Shown here: in pieces, positions 32,157 to 40,517 of the stretch | Layout of the letters: each line of letters opens with the position of its first letter | Numbering within the stretch: position 1 is the stretch's first letter | DNA from: Phragmitibacter sp965284365 | Lineage (GTDB): Bacteria > Verrucomicrobiota > Verrucomicrobiia > Verrucomicrobiales > Verrucomicrobiaceae | Length of the DNA: 64,000 bases | Assembly: GCA_965284365.1 (NCBI GenBank) | Contig: OZ260079.1 | Coordinates: 558,001-622,000 of the forward strand | Reading direction: 5' to 3' | Notes under the pieces: generated by a model | What the model was told of the DNA's origin: nothing | The model's input: the letters and a program-made list of their open reading frames with translations, nothing else | Database searches by the model: none | Translations under genes and position numbers: made by a program

Positions 32157-33072
32157 GGAGTTTGATGCGCTTGTCCAGAACGGTGTACATGATGTCCACG
32201 ACGAAATTGAAGAAGACGATCAGCGCGGCATACACGATGACAGCGCCGGTAAGCAGGAACACGTCTGCGTTTTGAATGGCATTCACGAAGACCATGCCGA
32301 CGCCGGAAATATTAAAAACCGTCTCCACCACAAAGGAACCGGTGAGGACATAGGCTGCCATGGGGCCGAGGTAGGTGATGACCGGAAGGATGGCGACCTT
32401 CAACGCGTGTTTGCCCAGCGCCGCCGCGTCGCTAAGGCCTTTGGCCTTGGCGGTGCGGATGTAGTTCTGCGACATGACATCCAGAAGACTGTTGCGGGTG
32501 AGGCGGGCGACATAAGCCAGGAAGGGCAGAGCCAGGCAGATTGAGGGCATGATCAATTGCGCGGGTGTCCCAAAACCTCCGATAGGCAGCCAGCCAAGCC
32601 ACAAACCGAAGATCGCGATAAAAAGAGGTCCCGTGATGAAGGTGGGAACGCTGATAGCCGCGAGGGCGAAGAGCATCGCGCTAAGGTCGAAGATGGTGTC
32701 CTTCCGCAGAGCGGCCCAGAAACCTATGAGCACACCGCCGATCGAGGCGATGAGAAAGGCAGCGCCGCCGAGAACGAGGGAATTGGGAAGTTTCTGCCCC
32801 AAGATCTGGGAAACGGTGAGGTCGCGGTATTTGAGAGAGACGCCGGGATTCTGATGGATGATGAGCTGCTTCAGGTAGGAGCCGAGTTGGTTCCAGACGG
32901 AGCCGCCGAGTTGATAGCGGGCCTCGAGCTCGGCTTTGACGTGAGGCGGAGGTTCCTTCTCCCGGTCAAAGGGGCCGCCCTTTTGTGCGCGAGCCAGGAG
33001 GAACGTCAGCGATACCACAAAGAGCAGCACGATGATGCTGCTGATGAATCGTCTGAAGATGAAGCCGGGCAT
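32149..33072 (-). CDS. OppB/DppB-type ABC transporter permease
   Basis: 307 residues from the ATG at 33072, matching the usual 306-340 of OppB; codons upstream are unrelated. Starts MPGFIFRRFISSIIVLLFVV with the first helix, a periplasmic loop, then the permease core with EAA loop TAKAKGLSDAAALGKHALKV. Partner of the OppC-type permease that overlaps by 8 bp. The transported substrate is probably a peptide or related compound, but family members also carry nickel or sugars. No oppA, oppD or oppF is visible, so these must be supplied from elsewhere. Confidence 0.92.
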   Translation of the reverse strand: MPGFIFRRFISSIIVLLFVVSLTFLLARAQKGGPFDREKEPPPHVKAELEARYQLGGSVWNQLGSYLKQLIIHQNPGVSLKYRDLTVSQILGQKLPNSLVLGGAAFLIASIGGVLIGFWAALRKDTIFDLSAMLFALAAISVPTFITGPLFIAIFGLWLGWLPIGGFGTPAQLIMPSICLALPFLAYVARLTRNSLLDVMSQNYIRTAKAKGLSDAAALGKHALKVAILPVITYLGPMAAYVLTGSFVVETVFNISGVGMVFVNAIQNADVFLLTGAVIVYAALIVFFNFVVDIMYTVLDKRIKLHA

Positions 33073-33202
33073 TGCTGGGGCGTGGCAGGGTCGGTCGGTG
33101 CGGATCGGTCGCGCCAGACTTGTTATCGAGAAGCTGCCGAGCAACAAGCGCCAAAAAGTGGCAGGGGTAGATTTTTGCGCTGGGGTGGATAGGAGTATCG
33201 GG

Positions 33203-33250
33203 GGCTGGCGGTACGGTTTGATAGAATAGGGCTCTATCAGCAGGCCAGCC
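33203..33250. other. Nested inverted repeats in the gap after the haem protein
   Basis: Outer stem GGCTGGC/GCCAGCC (33203-33209, 33244-33250) encloses an inner stem GATAGA/TCTATC (33220-33238). It is 52 bp beyond the stop of the gene ending at 33302 and 130 bp upstream of the OppB start, so it could end one transcript or lie in the leader of the other. No T-run. Confidence 0.35.
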
Positions 33251-33301
33251 GAGAAGGCGCTTGCACGCCATCTCAGCACTCCGAAAAGACTGGGGTCTGA
33301 A

Positions 33302-36300
33302 TTATTTGATTTCGATGGCGCCCCAGTAGGCGAATTCCCAGGACCAGCCGGTGGGGACGACTTCCAGGAGGAGGGTGACTTCCTTTCCGGCGAAAGGGGC
33401 CAAGTCGACTTCCACTTTGTGCCAGCGTTGGCCATCGTGTCCGATGGTTTGGGTTTTTAGCACCTGGCCATCGGCTTTGATGCGGAGTTCCCAATCGCCC
33501 TGGTCATGGGCAGCAACCGTAGCGGTGAGTTTCTGCTGCTTACCGGTTTCGAGTTTGATTTTCTGCTCGAGGCTCGCGGGCTTGTCTTTGGCGAAGGGAT
33601 GCATGAGGAGGACGTTCTTGCGGCCGTGATACTCAGAAAGGACGACCGGCGTGCGCTCGAAGTCCGGAGCGCTGACTTTCCAAGCGGGATTCCAGAGGCT
33701 GACGCTTTCCCAATCGATGGCGCGCCAGTTGGTGCCTTTGGGTTTGGCTGGGCCGTCCTGTACTTCCACGCCTTTGACGAGGATGTCTTTTTTCTCCTTG
33801 GTAAGCGGGCCTTCCTCGGGAGGGGCTAGAATGTACCAAACGAGGTCGCGGAACGCTTCATCCGGCAGAGCGCCGAAGCCCATGGGCATGAGGCTTTGCT
33901 TGGTATTGGTCAGGTTGGCGATTTGGTCACGGGGAACGACCTGGGCCGCACCACCGGGGCCGAGGAGTTTGACGTGGCCCGGAGTGTCTTCCACGACACG
34001 GCCCGCGAGATTGCGGCCATCTTTGGTGACGACGACAAAATTCTCATAGCCGTTGCCGATGATCTGGTTCGGATCGATGATGTTGGCGAGGATCGCATCG
34101 AGGTTGCTGCGGCCACTGCCAATGAGATCGGGACCGACTTTTTGCCCACCGCCGTGGAACTCATGGCAGATCATGCAGGTGCCCTGGAAGATGAGCTTGC
34201 CGTTTTCCATGTTCGGTTCGCCGGTGAGAGCGGCCTGACGCTTCAGGGCAATAAGATTTTTGACATCCGCTGAGGAGTCCTGCCAAGCACCGAGCACTTT
34301 GAAGGCCTGATCCTGAATGGCTTTGTTTTGACTGGTGGCCAAGGAACGGCGCACCGGTGCGGGGAAGCCCGTCGCGCTAATCTTTTCATTGGCGATGGCA
34401 TCCAGCATGGCCTTGGTCCAGGCCTCGCGACTGGCGAGGGCTTCGAGGGCGGCGTTGCGGACGTTGGCGTTTTTGGAAGCGGCCAGCGTTAAGAGCGGCG
34501 CAATGTAATCATCGCTACCGAGATCCGAAGCGGCACGCATTGCGGCGATGGAAAGCGCGACTGGGGTCTTGGGATCGAGCAGAGGTTTTAATCCCTGTTT
34601 CACGGTGTCCGTGCGGACCTTGCGCAGAGATTGCAGGATGGTGATGCGGTCTTTCTCGGGCTTGGCCGAGTCCTGGAGTGCTGCGAGCTCTTCTTTGACG
34701 GCGGAGTCGTCGCCCCAGACGACGGCGAGGGTTTGGGCTTGTTTGCGCACATTGGGATCGCTAACAGCACGCCATTGATTCAGGATAGCGGAGACATCTT
34801 TAGTCGGCTTTATGACGCCACCTTCTTGTCCTCTGACGAGCCCTTCCAATGCGCTGGCCAGCAGATCCATGCGAGATCCAATCTTTGTGCAGAACTCAAT
34901 GGCAATATCAAGTTTGGCCTGATTGCGTGTATCACAAAGTCTCCGCATTGCCTTCTGCGCCAAAATTGATGCAAATGGTTGGGGAACGTTTGACTGGTTT
35001 TCAAATTCTTCCTCCAGGAATCCCTGGCCCAAGAGGATCGCTCGTGGACTCGTCACGAGGCCTGGCTCGATTGCCATCCACAGTGAAAAAAACAAGGTTG
35101 GATCCATCTCCCCCTCGCGAGGGAGTTGCATGGCCATTTGGCCGCAGATCTCCGCCAATTTCGGGTCTGCGGAGCTGCCTGTAGTCAGTCTATGGGTGCT
35201 CCATTGACGAAGGGCGATGGCGCAAGCCCGGCGCACCGCCGGGTTGGCGTCCTCAAAGACCCTATTGAGGTAAGCAAATGACATCCAATCCGAAACCGTT
35301 TGCTTGTTTGGAGAGCCAGAAAGGGTTTCGCGAATCGCTGCCTCACCGACCATACGGCAAATCCACACTCTAGTCTGTTCAGGTGAATCTTCAGCCAACC
35401 ACTTTTTGACGGTGTCACGGTCTAAAGAAAATCCTCGAGCTGTAGCGGCCCAAAGCGCTTCCATTTTCACCGATAGATCAGGGTGGCTGTCTATGAGTTC
35501 CAACAATGCAGCGAAATCGCTCTTGGAATCCCCCTCCGCAATGAGCCTACGCGCCATTCGTCGCACCCAATTGTTGGGGTGTTCTAAATTCTTGAAGAGT
35601 TCGACGACCGACTGTTCTTTTAGATTCAAACTCGCCACCTCGCGACTCATCTCAGCCTTCGGATCATCCTTCACAACCACGCGCCAGATGCGGCCACGAT
35701 CGCGGTCCACACCTTCGGGGTTGGCTTTCGCGTTTTGGTAACAGGGATATTTGTCGCACCAGTCCATGACCCAGAGGAAACCATCGGGGCCGGTCTGCGT
35801 GCTGACGGGGCGGAACCAGCCGTCATTCGCGCGGAGGAAGTCGCGACGGGGTTCGCATTTGAAGGTCGCGCCGACGGGAGTAATAACTTCCTCGTGGATG
35901 GCGTTGTCGTGGATGTTGCCGATGAAGGCATGGCCCCAGGTGTCTTTGGGATAACGACCGCCCTGGTAAATTTGGATGCCGGCATAAGCGGCGCGGAAGT
36001 GTTTGTGCTTTACGATGCTGGGGAGCAGTTCGTAGGAATAGGGATTCTCTGGCGCGCCTCCTTGCCGGACATAGATGCCGCCGGGAGCCATGTGAAAGAA
36101 GTGGTCGATGACGCAGGCGCTGACGAAGAAATTTCCGGCAGCGTCGTAGTCGCAGCCCCACGGGTTGCTGGTGCCGTCAGCGAAGACTTCGAATTCCCAG
36201 GCGGGGGAGTTTAGGTTTGCGGAGTTGGAGGCTGTTGATGAGTCAGGAGGGTATTTTGGGAGTGAGTTCACGGCTGGGACAGCCGCGCTCCTTTGGGGGC

Positions 36301-37009
36301 GTGCGCGACCGATGCCGGCATCGAACTTCATGCCTTCCTTTTCCGGTTGGCCGGGGCGACGGACCTTGCTGTTGGTGAAGACCCCGTGGGTCATGTAGAG
36401 CCAGCCATCCGGCCCCCAGGTGAAGGAGTTCACGAGCTCGTGCGTGTCTTCACGGCCAAAGCCGGTGAGGACGACACGCCAGGCATCAGGTTTATCGTCG
36501 CCATTGTCATCGCGGAAGTGCAGGATGTGGGGCTGCTGGCCGACGTAGATGCCGTTGTCCCCGCAGATGATGGCGGAAGCGAGGTTCAGGCCTTCAACAA
36601 AGACGGTGCGCTTGTCGGCGGTGCCGTCGTTGTCGGTGTCTTCCAAAATGATGACGCGGTCGCGTGGGATATGGCCCTTCGTTTGGGGCATGGGATGATA
36701 TTGATCATCTTTGGCTTCGCCGCCGAAAGGAGCGGGATGCGGTGAGCCTTCGGGATACTCATAGGCCTCGACGACCCACAAACGTCCGCGATGGTCCCAA
36801 GTCATGGCCACGGGATTCTGCACCATGGGCTCATGCGCGAAGCAGCGAACTTCATAGCCGTCCGGCACGCTCATCTTTTTCTGCGCTTCTTCAGGACTCG
36901 GGCAAATGCTGGAGGCGGGCGCCCTTTCGCCCACGAGTTCTGAACCTGCAGCAAAGGCGGATGCCGTCATCAGGGAGAAGATGCCGAGTATGGTGAGAGA
37001 GGATTGCAT
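33302..37009 (-). CDS. PVC-type haem-binding CxxCH protein (propeller - HEAT - cytochrome - CBM-like)
   Basis: 1235 residues. Signal peptide 1-21, then a membrane-bound-dehydrogenase-type propeller (about 50-440: AMTWDHRGRLWVVEAYEYPEG, ILEDTDNDGTADKRTVFVEG), HEAT-like helical repeats (about 470-900), a PVC-type cytochrome c domain with CMICH at 945-949 and downstream MPMGFGALPD supplying the likely Met ligand, and a C-terminal beta-rich domain resembling a carbohydrate-binding module. It is predicted to be periplasmic, coupling sugar oxidation to electron transfer. Residues about 236-270 look foreign: they break the usual join before FEVFADGTSNPWG and are encoded by DNA with a CGGCTG-GGA-CAGCCG hairpin (36271-36285). 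It appears to be transcribed alone. Confidence 0.9.
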   Translation of the reverse strand: MQSSLTILGIFSLMTASAFAAGSELVGERAPASSICPSPEEAQKKMSVPDGYEVRCFAHEPMVQNPVAMTWDHRGRLWVVEAYEYPEGSPHPAPFGGEAKDDQYHPMPQTKGHIPRDRVIILEDTDNDGTADKRTVFVEGLNLASAIICGDNGIYVGQQPHILHFRDDNGDDKPDAWRVVLTGFGREDTHELVNSFTWGPDGWLYMTHGVFTNSKVRRPGQPEKEGMKFDAGIGRARPQRSAAVPAVNSLPKYPPDSSTASNSANLNSPAWEFEVFADGTSNPWGCDYDAAGNFFVSACVIDHFFHMAPGGIYVRQGGAPENPYSYELLPSIVKHKHFRAAYAGIQIYQGGRYPKDTWGHAFIGNIHDNAIHEEVITPVGATFKCEPRRDFLRANDGWFRPVSTQTGPDGFLWVMDWCDKYPCYQNAKANPEGVDRDRGRIWRVVVKDDPKAEMSREVASLNLKEQSVVELFKNLEHPNNWVRRMARRLIAEGDSKSDFAALLELIDSHPDLSVKMEALWAATARGFSLDRDTVKKWLAEDSPEQTRVWICRMVGEAAIRETLSGSPNKQTVSDWMSFAYLNRVFEDANPAVRRACAIALRQWSTHRLTTGSSADPKLAEICGQMAMQLPREGEMDPTLFFSLWMAIEPGLVTSPRAILLGQGFLEEEFENQSNVPQPFASILAQKAMRRLCDTRNQAKLDIAIEFCTKIGSRMDLLASALEGLVRGQEGGVIKPTKDVSAILNQWRAVSDPNVRKQAQTLAVVWGDDSAVKEELAALQDSAKPEKDRITILQSLRKVRTDTVKQGLKPLLDPKTPVALSIAAMRAASDLGSDDYIAPLLTLAASKNANVRNAALEALASREAWTKAMLDAIANEKISATGFPAPVRRSLATSQNKAIQDQAFKVLGAWQDSSADVKNLIALKRQAALTGEPNMENGKLIFQGTCMICHEFHGGGQKVGPDLIGSGRSNLDAILANIIDPNQIIGNGYENFVVVTKDGRNLAGRVVEDTPGHVKLLGPGGAAQVVPRDQIANLTNTKQSLMPMGFGALPDEAFRDLVWYILAPPEEGPLTKEKKDILVKGVEVQDGPAKPKGTNWRAIDWESVSLWNPAWKVSAPDFERTPVVLSEYHGRKNVLLMHPFAKDKPASLEQKIKLETGKQQKLTATVAAHDQGDWELRIKADGQVLKTQTIGHDGQRWHKVEVDLAPFAGKEVTLLLEVVPTGWSWEFAYWGAIEIK
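36200..36304. repeat. Putative in-frame repeat insertion inside the haem protein gene
   Basis: About 105 bp encoding roughly residues 236-270, Ser/Pro/Asn-rich and without homology to propeller blades. It contains a short hairpin CGGCTG-GGA-CAGCCG (36271-36285) next to GCGCTCCTTTGG, a style of GC-rich hairpin common in PVC intergenic repeats. Frame is kept. No second copy occurs in this window, so the repeat assignment is inference. Confidence 0.4.
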
Positions 37010-37087
37010 GCGTGAAAAAGTCTAAGGACTGGAGCCTGTGTTTTGGCTGACAAGTTTTATCAACATTCGGACATGGGGGGAAGACTG

Positions 37088-38164
37088 ATGAAGCGAAAAG
37101 GCGGTAGAGACAATTTCCTTGGCACGGGGGGAACGTCGCGCCATGCTTCCGGTTCCATGCAAAAGAAAGCCGCCGTCAAGATCAACAAGCCCCCCATCCT
37201 TTTTCCGCAGACGCAGAAGATCATGGCGCAGCTAGAGAAGAAGCTGAAAGGGCCGGTGATTGCCTATTGGTCGTCGGGCAACGGCTCGGTGTGTCACAAC
37301 GACGTGGCGGCTTTCTTTGAAGTCCTAAAAGTACTCGGGAAGCAGAAGCACCTGTATCTTTTCATCAAGTCCAGTGGCGGAAACGGACAAGCGGCGTTGC
37401 GCATTGTAAACTTGCTCCGGCAGTATGCGGGGAAGATCACGGCCCTCATTCCGCTGGAGGCAGCTTCTGCCGCGACCATGATGGCGATTGGCGCGGATGA
37501 TATTCAGATGGGTCCCCTCGCCTATCTTACGGCGGTGGATACCTCCCTGACGCATGCCTTGTCCCCGATCGATCGGAACAATCATGCAGTGGCGGTGAGT
37601 CAGGATGAACTGAACCGGGTGCTGCGCCTCTGGAAGGAATCCGCGCAGGTGGGTGACATGAATCCCTACAAGAGCCTCTACGATCACGTGCATCCGCTGG
37701 TGCTGGGCGCTATTGACCGGGCGAGTTCTCTCTCCATCAAGATCTGCGAAGAAATCCTGGGCTACCATTTGAAGGATCCGAAGCAGCGCGAAAAGATCAG
37801 CAAGCATCTGAACTCCGCCTACCCAAGCCATGGCTACCCTATCATGCTGCGCGAGGCGCAACGCATTGGGCTGCATGTGAGCGAGCTGGATCCGGACCTG
37901 AATGATCTGCTGATCGACTTGAATGAACTGTATTCCGAAATGGGGCAGCAGGCGATCACTGACTACGATCAGGAGCACTACCACGATCACGAGATCCTGA
38001 ATATCATCGAAGGCCGCAGCGTGGGCTTCCTCTATCAGAACGACAAGGACTGGCATTACCGGAAGGAAGAGCGCCGCTGGGTACCGATGAACGATCAGAG
38101 TGCGTGGAACCGTGTGACGCTCGCGGCAGGCAAACTCAAGACGCAGCGTTTCCACATCCGCTAA
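37088..38164 (+). CDS. SDH-family Clp-fold serine protease
   Basis: 358 residues from the ATG at 37088, which is preceded at good distance by GGGGGGAAG; TTG (37043) and ATG (37073) starts are possible but less well supported. After a basic N-terminal tail, residues 50-200 show the ClpP/crotonase fold of the serine dehydrogenase proteinase (SDH_sah) family: LYLFIKSSGGNGQAALRIV with the oxyanion Gly-Gly (97-98), then EAASAATMMAIGADDI with nucleophile candidate Ser127, and MGPLAYLTAVD. The C-terminal 150 residues are helical with an acidic, His-rich segment. No signal peptide, so it is cytosolic or membrane-peripheral. A parvulin gene follows after about 15-20 bp. Confidence 0.85.
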   Translation: MKRKGGRDNFLGTGGTSRHASGSMQKKAAVKINKPPILFPQTQKIMAQLEKKLKGPVIAYWSSGNGSVCHNDVAAFFEVLKVLGKQKHLYLFIKSSGGNGQAALRIVNLLRQYAGKITALIPLEAASAATMMAIGADDIQMGPLAYLTAVDTSLTHALSPIDRNNHAVAVSQDELNRVLRLWKESAQVGDMNPYKSLYDHVHPLVLGAIDRASSLSIKICEEILGYHLKDPKQREKISKHLNSAYPSHGYPIMLREAQRIGLHVSELDPDLNDLLIDLNELYSEMGQQAITDYDQEHYHDHEILNIIEGRSVGFLYQNDKDWHYRKEERRWVPMNDQSAWNRVTLAAGKLKTQRFHIR

Positions 38165-38184
38165 TCGTAGTGTAAGACGTGAGC

Positions 38185-39216
38185 ATGAAGTCACCTCCCG
38201 GCTATGCTCCGCGGTCTCGCGGCCAGGCGTGGACGGGCATTTTCGTCCTTCTGATCATTGTAGGCGTCACCGCGGCGGCCTGGTGGAACTATCGGGAGTT
38301 CATGCGGAACCTCAAAGTGCTCGTGGAAGTGAATGGGCATTTCATCACAAGGATCGAAGCGGCAGATGCTCTGCGAGCAACGGTTTGGAGAAGTGGACAG
38401 AACTGGGATCACCTAAGTCCCGGTGAGAAAAAAACGCTGCGTGAGAAGGTGGTCGGTGAACTCGTGGATGAGCAATTGCTGAGTCAGTGGGCTGCCAAGC
38501 AGGCGGTCGGTGCAACGGAAGCAGCCGCGGCGGATACGGCCTTTCTGCGCTTCACCAGCCAGTTTGAAAAGCCGGGGTCATGGCAGGAACGCTCTTCCTG
38601 GCAGGGATTGGATGAAGGCGGGCTGCGCGAGCTTTTTGCGAAGGAGGTGCATGAGCAGGCTGCGCTAGAGTATGCATTGGCCACAAGTGTGAATGAACCA
38701 ACCGGCGGGGATGCAGTTCCGGAATGTCAGGCAAAGGCTCGCGTCCCTGAGCAGGCGCGAGTGAGTCATATGTTCCTGACGAGCCATGATCAGGAGAAGC
38801 CGGACCGGCAGCCGGAGATTCAGCAATATTATCAGCAGATTACCGGTGGATTGATCACGTTGGCGGACTTAGCGAGGAAGGTCTCGGATGATGAACGGAC
38901 CAAAAAGACGGGGGGCGATTTGGGATGGTTCAGCCGTGATCGAGTTCCGGAAGATTTTGCGAAGGTCGTTTTCGCCTTGAAGCCGGGACAGATGAGCACC
39001 CCATTTGAGACAGAGCTTGGCTGGCACATTGCAGTCCTGCACGAGAAGCGGCCTGCCCGCGAGGCGACAGCGGCGGAGATGAAGGCGGAAGCGGAGGCCA
39101 TGGAGAGGACCGAGGCCCGTAGAAAGGTTTTGGCGCAATTTCTTCAGGGACTCAGGGTGGCGGCAAAGTTGAAGCACCGTCCGGATGAGATCGCGGCACT
39201 GGCGCCCTCGGATTGA
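38185..39216 (+). CDS. Membrane-anchored parvulin-type peptidyl-prolyl isomerase
   Basis: 343 residues from ATG 38185; a GTG two codons earlier (38179) is also possible. One N-terminal membrane helix (about 16-36, GIFVLLIIVGVTAAAWW) anchors it with the rest outside. A SurA_N/PrsA-like helical chaperone part (about 45-185) is followed by the PpiC domain (about 190-290: ARVSHMFLTSH, TKKTGGDLGWFSRD, FALKPGQMSTPFETELGWHI). It should assist folding of exported proteins. Placed about 20 bp after an SDH-type protease, suggesting paired folding and quality control. Confidence 0.9.
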   Translation: MKSPPGYAPRSRGQAWTGIFVLLIIVGVTAAAWWNYREFMRNLKVLVEVNGHFITRIEAADALRATVWRSGQNWDHLSPGEKKTLREKVVGELVDEQLLSQWAAKQAVGATEAAAADTAFLRFTSQFEKPGSWQERSSWQGLDEGGLRELFAKEVHEQAALEYALATSVNEPTGGDAVPECQAKARVPEQARVSHMFLTSHDQEKPDRQPEIQQYYQQITGGLITLADLARKVSDDERTKKTGGDLGWFSRDRVPEDFAKVVFALKPGQMSTPFETELGWHIAVLHEKRPAREATAAEMKAEAEAMERTEARRKVLAQFLQGLRVAAKLKHRPDEIAALAPSD

Positions 39217-39267
39217 GTCGCAGGGAGGAGAGAGTCGCAGGGAAGCTAAATATATTGGGCGTGGCCT

Positions 39268-39287
39268 GACGAATGTGGACATTCGTC
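39268..39287. repeat. Hairpin repeat GACGAATGT-GG-ACATTCGTC
   Basis: Perfect 9-bp stem with GG loop, then CTACGGCG; homologous to 7699-7718. It lies in the 180-bp gap before the dehydrogenase gene and could serve as the 3' structure of the parvulin transcript. Confidence 0.6.
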
Positions 39288-39398
39288 CTACGGCGACAGC
39301 GGTTCCGGCGATGAGTTGGCGTGAGGCAGAGATTTGTGCGAGGCGAGTGTTGCTCCGTAACACTAGACGCGGCCTGATTGCCTGTTTACTTTGCGGCC

Positions 39399-40493
39399 AT
39401 GTTTGGCACCACTGGGAAAACGCTTAACGTCGGCATCATCGGACTGGGCATCATCGGCAGCCGCGTTGCGGAACGTCTGAGGCAGGCGGATCATCATGTA
39501 TATGTGTGGAGCCGGACGACCCGCGCTGTGCCGAACTTCATGGCCTCACCGCGGGAGATCGCGGAAGTGTCCCAGGTGATCCAGATTTTCGTGCGCGACG
39601 CCGAGGCACTCCTGGAAGTGATGGAGGATATGAAGCCCGCGCTGAAGATGCATCACGTCATCCTGGCGCACGCGACGGTCAGCGCGGACGCCATGAAAAA
39701 GGCGGCGGCTCTGGCGGATGAAAAAGGCGCTGGCTTCCTGGATGCGCCTTTCACCGGCAGCAAGATGGCTGCGGAAAAAGGGGAGATGGTTTATTATATT
39801 GGTGGGTCGGAATCCGAACTGGAAAAGGCGCGCAAGGTTTTGGAGGTGTCTGGCAAAAAGATCATCCACTTCGGTCTCGTGGGCGATGCCACGGTACTGA
39901 AGATCACTACCAATCTGGTGAGCGCTGCTGTGGTGGAAGCTTTGGCGGAAGCACTTGCGATCACGCGAGCCCACGGCGTGGCTCCGGAGAAGCTCCTGGA
40001 AGCCATGGTGCCGAATGCGAATTGCTCGCCTCTCGTGACCATGAAATTGCCCTCTATGATCTCCGGCATCTACGAGCCGCACTTTTCCCTACAAAACATG
40101 CTGAAAGACGCTCGCTATGCTCAATCTTTAGCCAAAGAAAAGGGACTGGCGACGCCGGTACTGGATGGAGCGGCAAACGCCATGGAACTGGCCACGACAT
40201 CTGGCCACGGAGACATGGACTACTCCGCAGTCATGGAGAACTTCGCGCCCCCGAAATCTGCGGAGTCTAGATCGGACAATGAAGACGGACTGGCGAAGAG
40301 CACAGAAAATTCCCTGGTTGCCTCCAGGTTTACGACTGACGACGACGATGATGCCCGTGAGGAGGAGGAAACGTTTTCTGACAAAACCGAAAAAGACGCG
40401 ATTGGTGTCAGCGTGGGTGAGGCGACAGGCGGATCTGCTTCGGACAATGCCGACAACAAAGCGAAGCAGGGACGCGGTAAAAAATCGAAATAA
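39399..40493 (+). CDS. 3-hydroxyisobutyrate-dehydrogenase-like NAD(P) oxidoreductase with acidic tail
   Basis: 364 residues from the ATG at 39399. The Rossmann domain opens with VGIIGLGIIGSRVAERLRQ; the substrate loop is DAPFTGSKMAAEKGEMVYYIGG and the catalytic Lys/Asn pair is in VLKITTNLVSAAVVE. Family members reduce or oxidise 3-hydroxy acids or glyoxylate/succinic semialdehyde. The enzyme core ends near residue 280; an unusual Asp/Glu/Ser-rich extension of about 80 residues follows (DDDDDAREEEETFSDK) and ends in a basic GRGKKSK. The tail is not part of the family fold. It is 24 bp upstream of the ygfZ gene. Confidence 0.87.
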   Translation: MFGTTGKTLNVGIIGLGIIGSRVAERLRQADHHVYVWSRTTRAVPNFMASPREIAEVSQVIQIFVRDAEALLEVMEDMKPALKMHHVILAHATVSADAMKKAAALADEKGAGFLDAPFTGSKMAAEKGEMVYYIGGSESELEKARKVLEVSGKKIIHFGLVGDATVLKITTNLVSAAVVEALAEALAITRAHGVAPEKLLEAMVPNANCSPLVTMKLPSMISGIYEPHFSLQNMLKDARYAQSLAKEKGLATPVLDGAANAMELATTSGHGDMDYSAVMENFAPPKSAESRSDNEDGLAKSTENSLVASRFTTDDDDDAREEEETFSDKTEKDAIGVSVGEATGGSASDNADNKAKQGRGKKSK

Positions 40494-40517
40494 GCCCGAC
40501 GCCGAACTAGCTGCATT

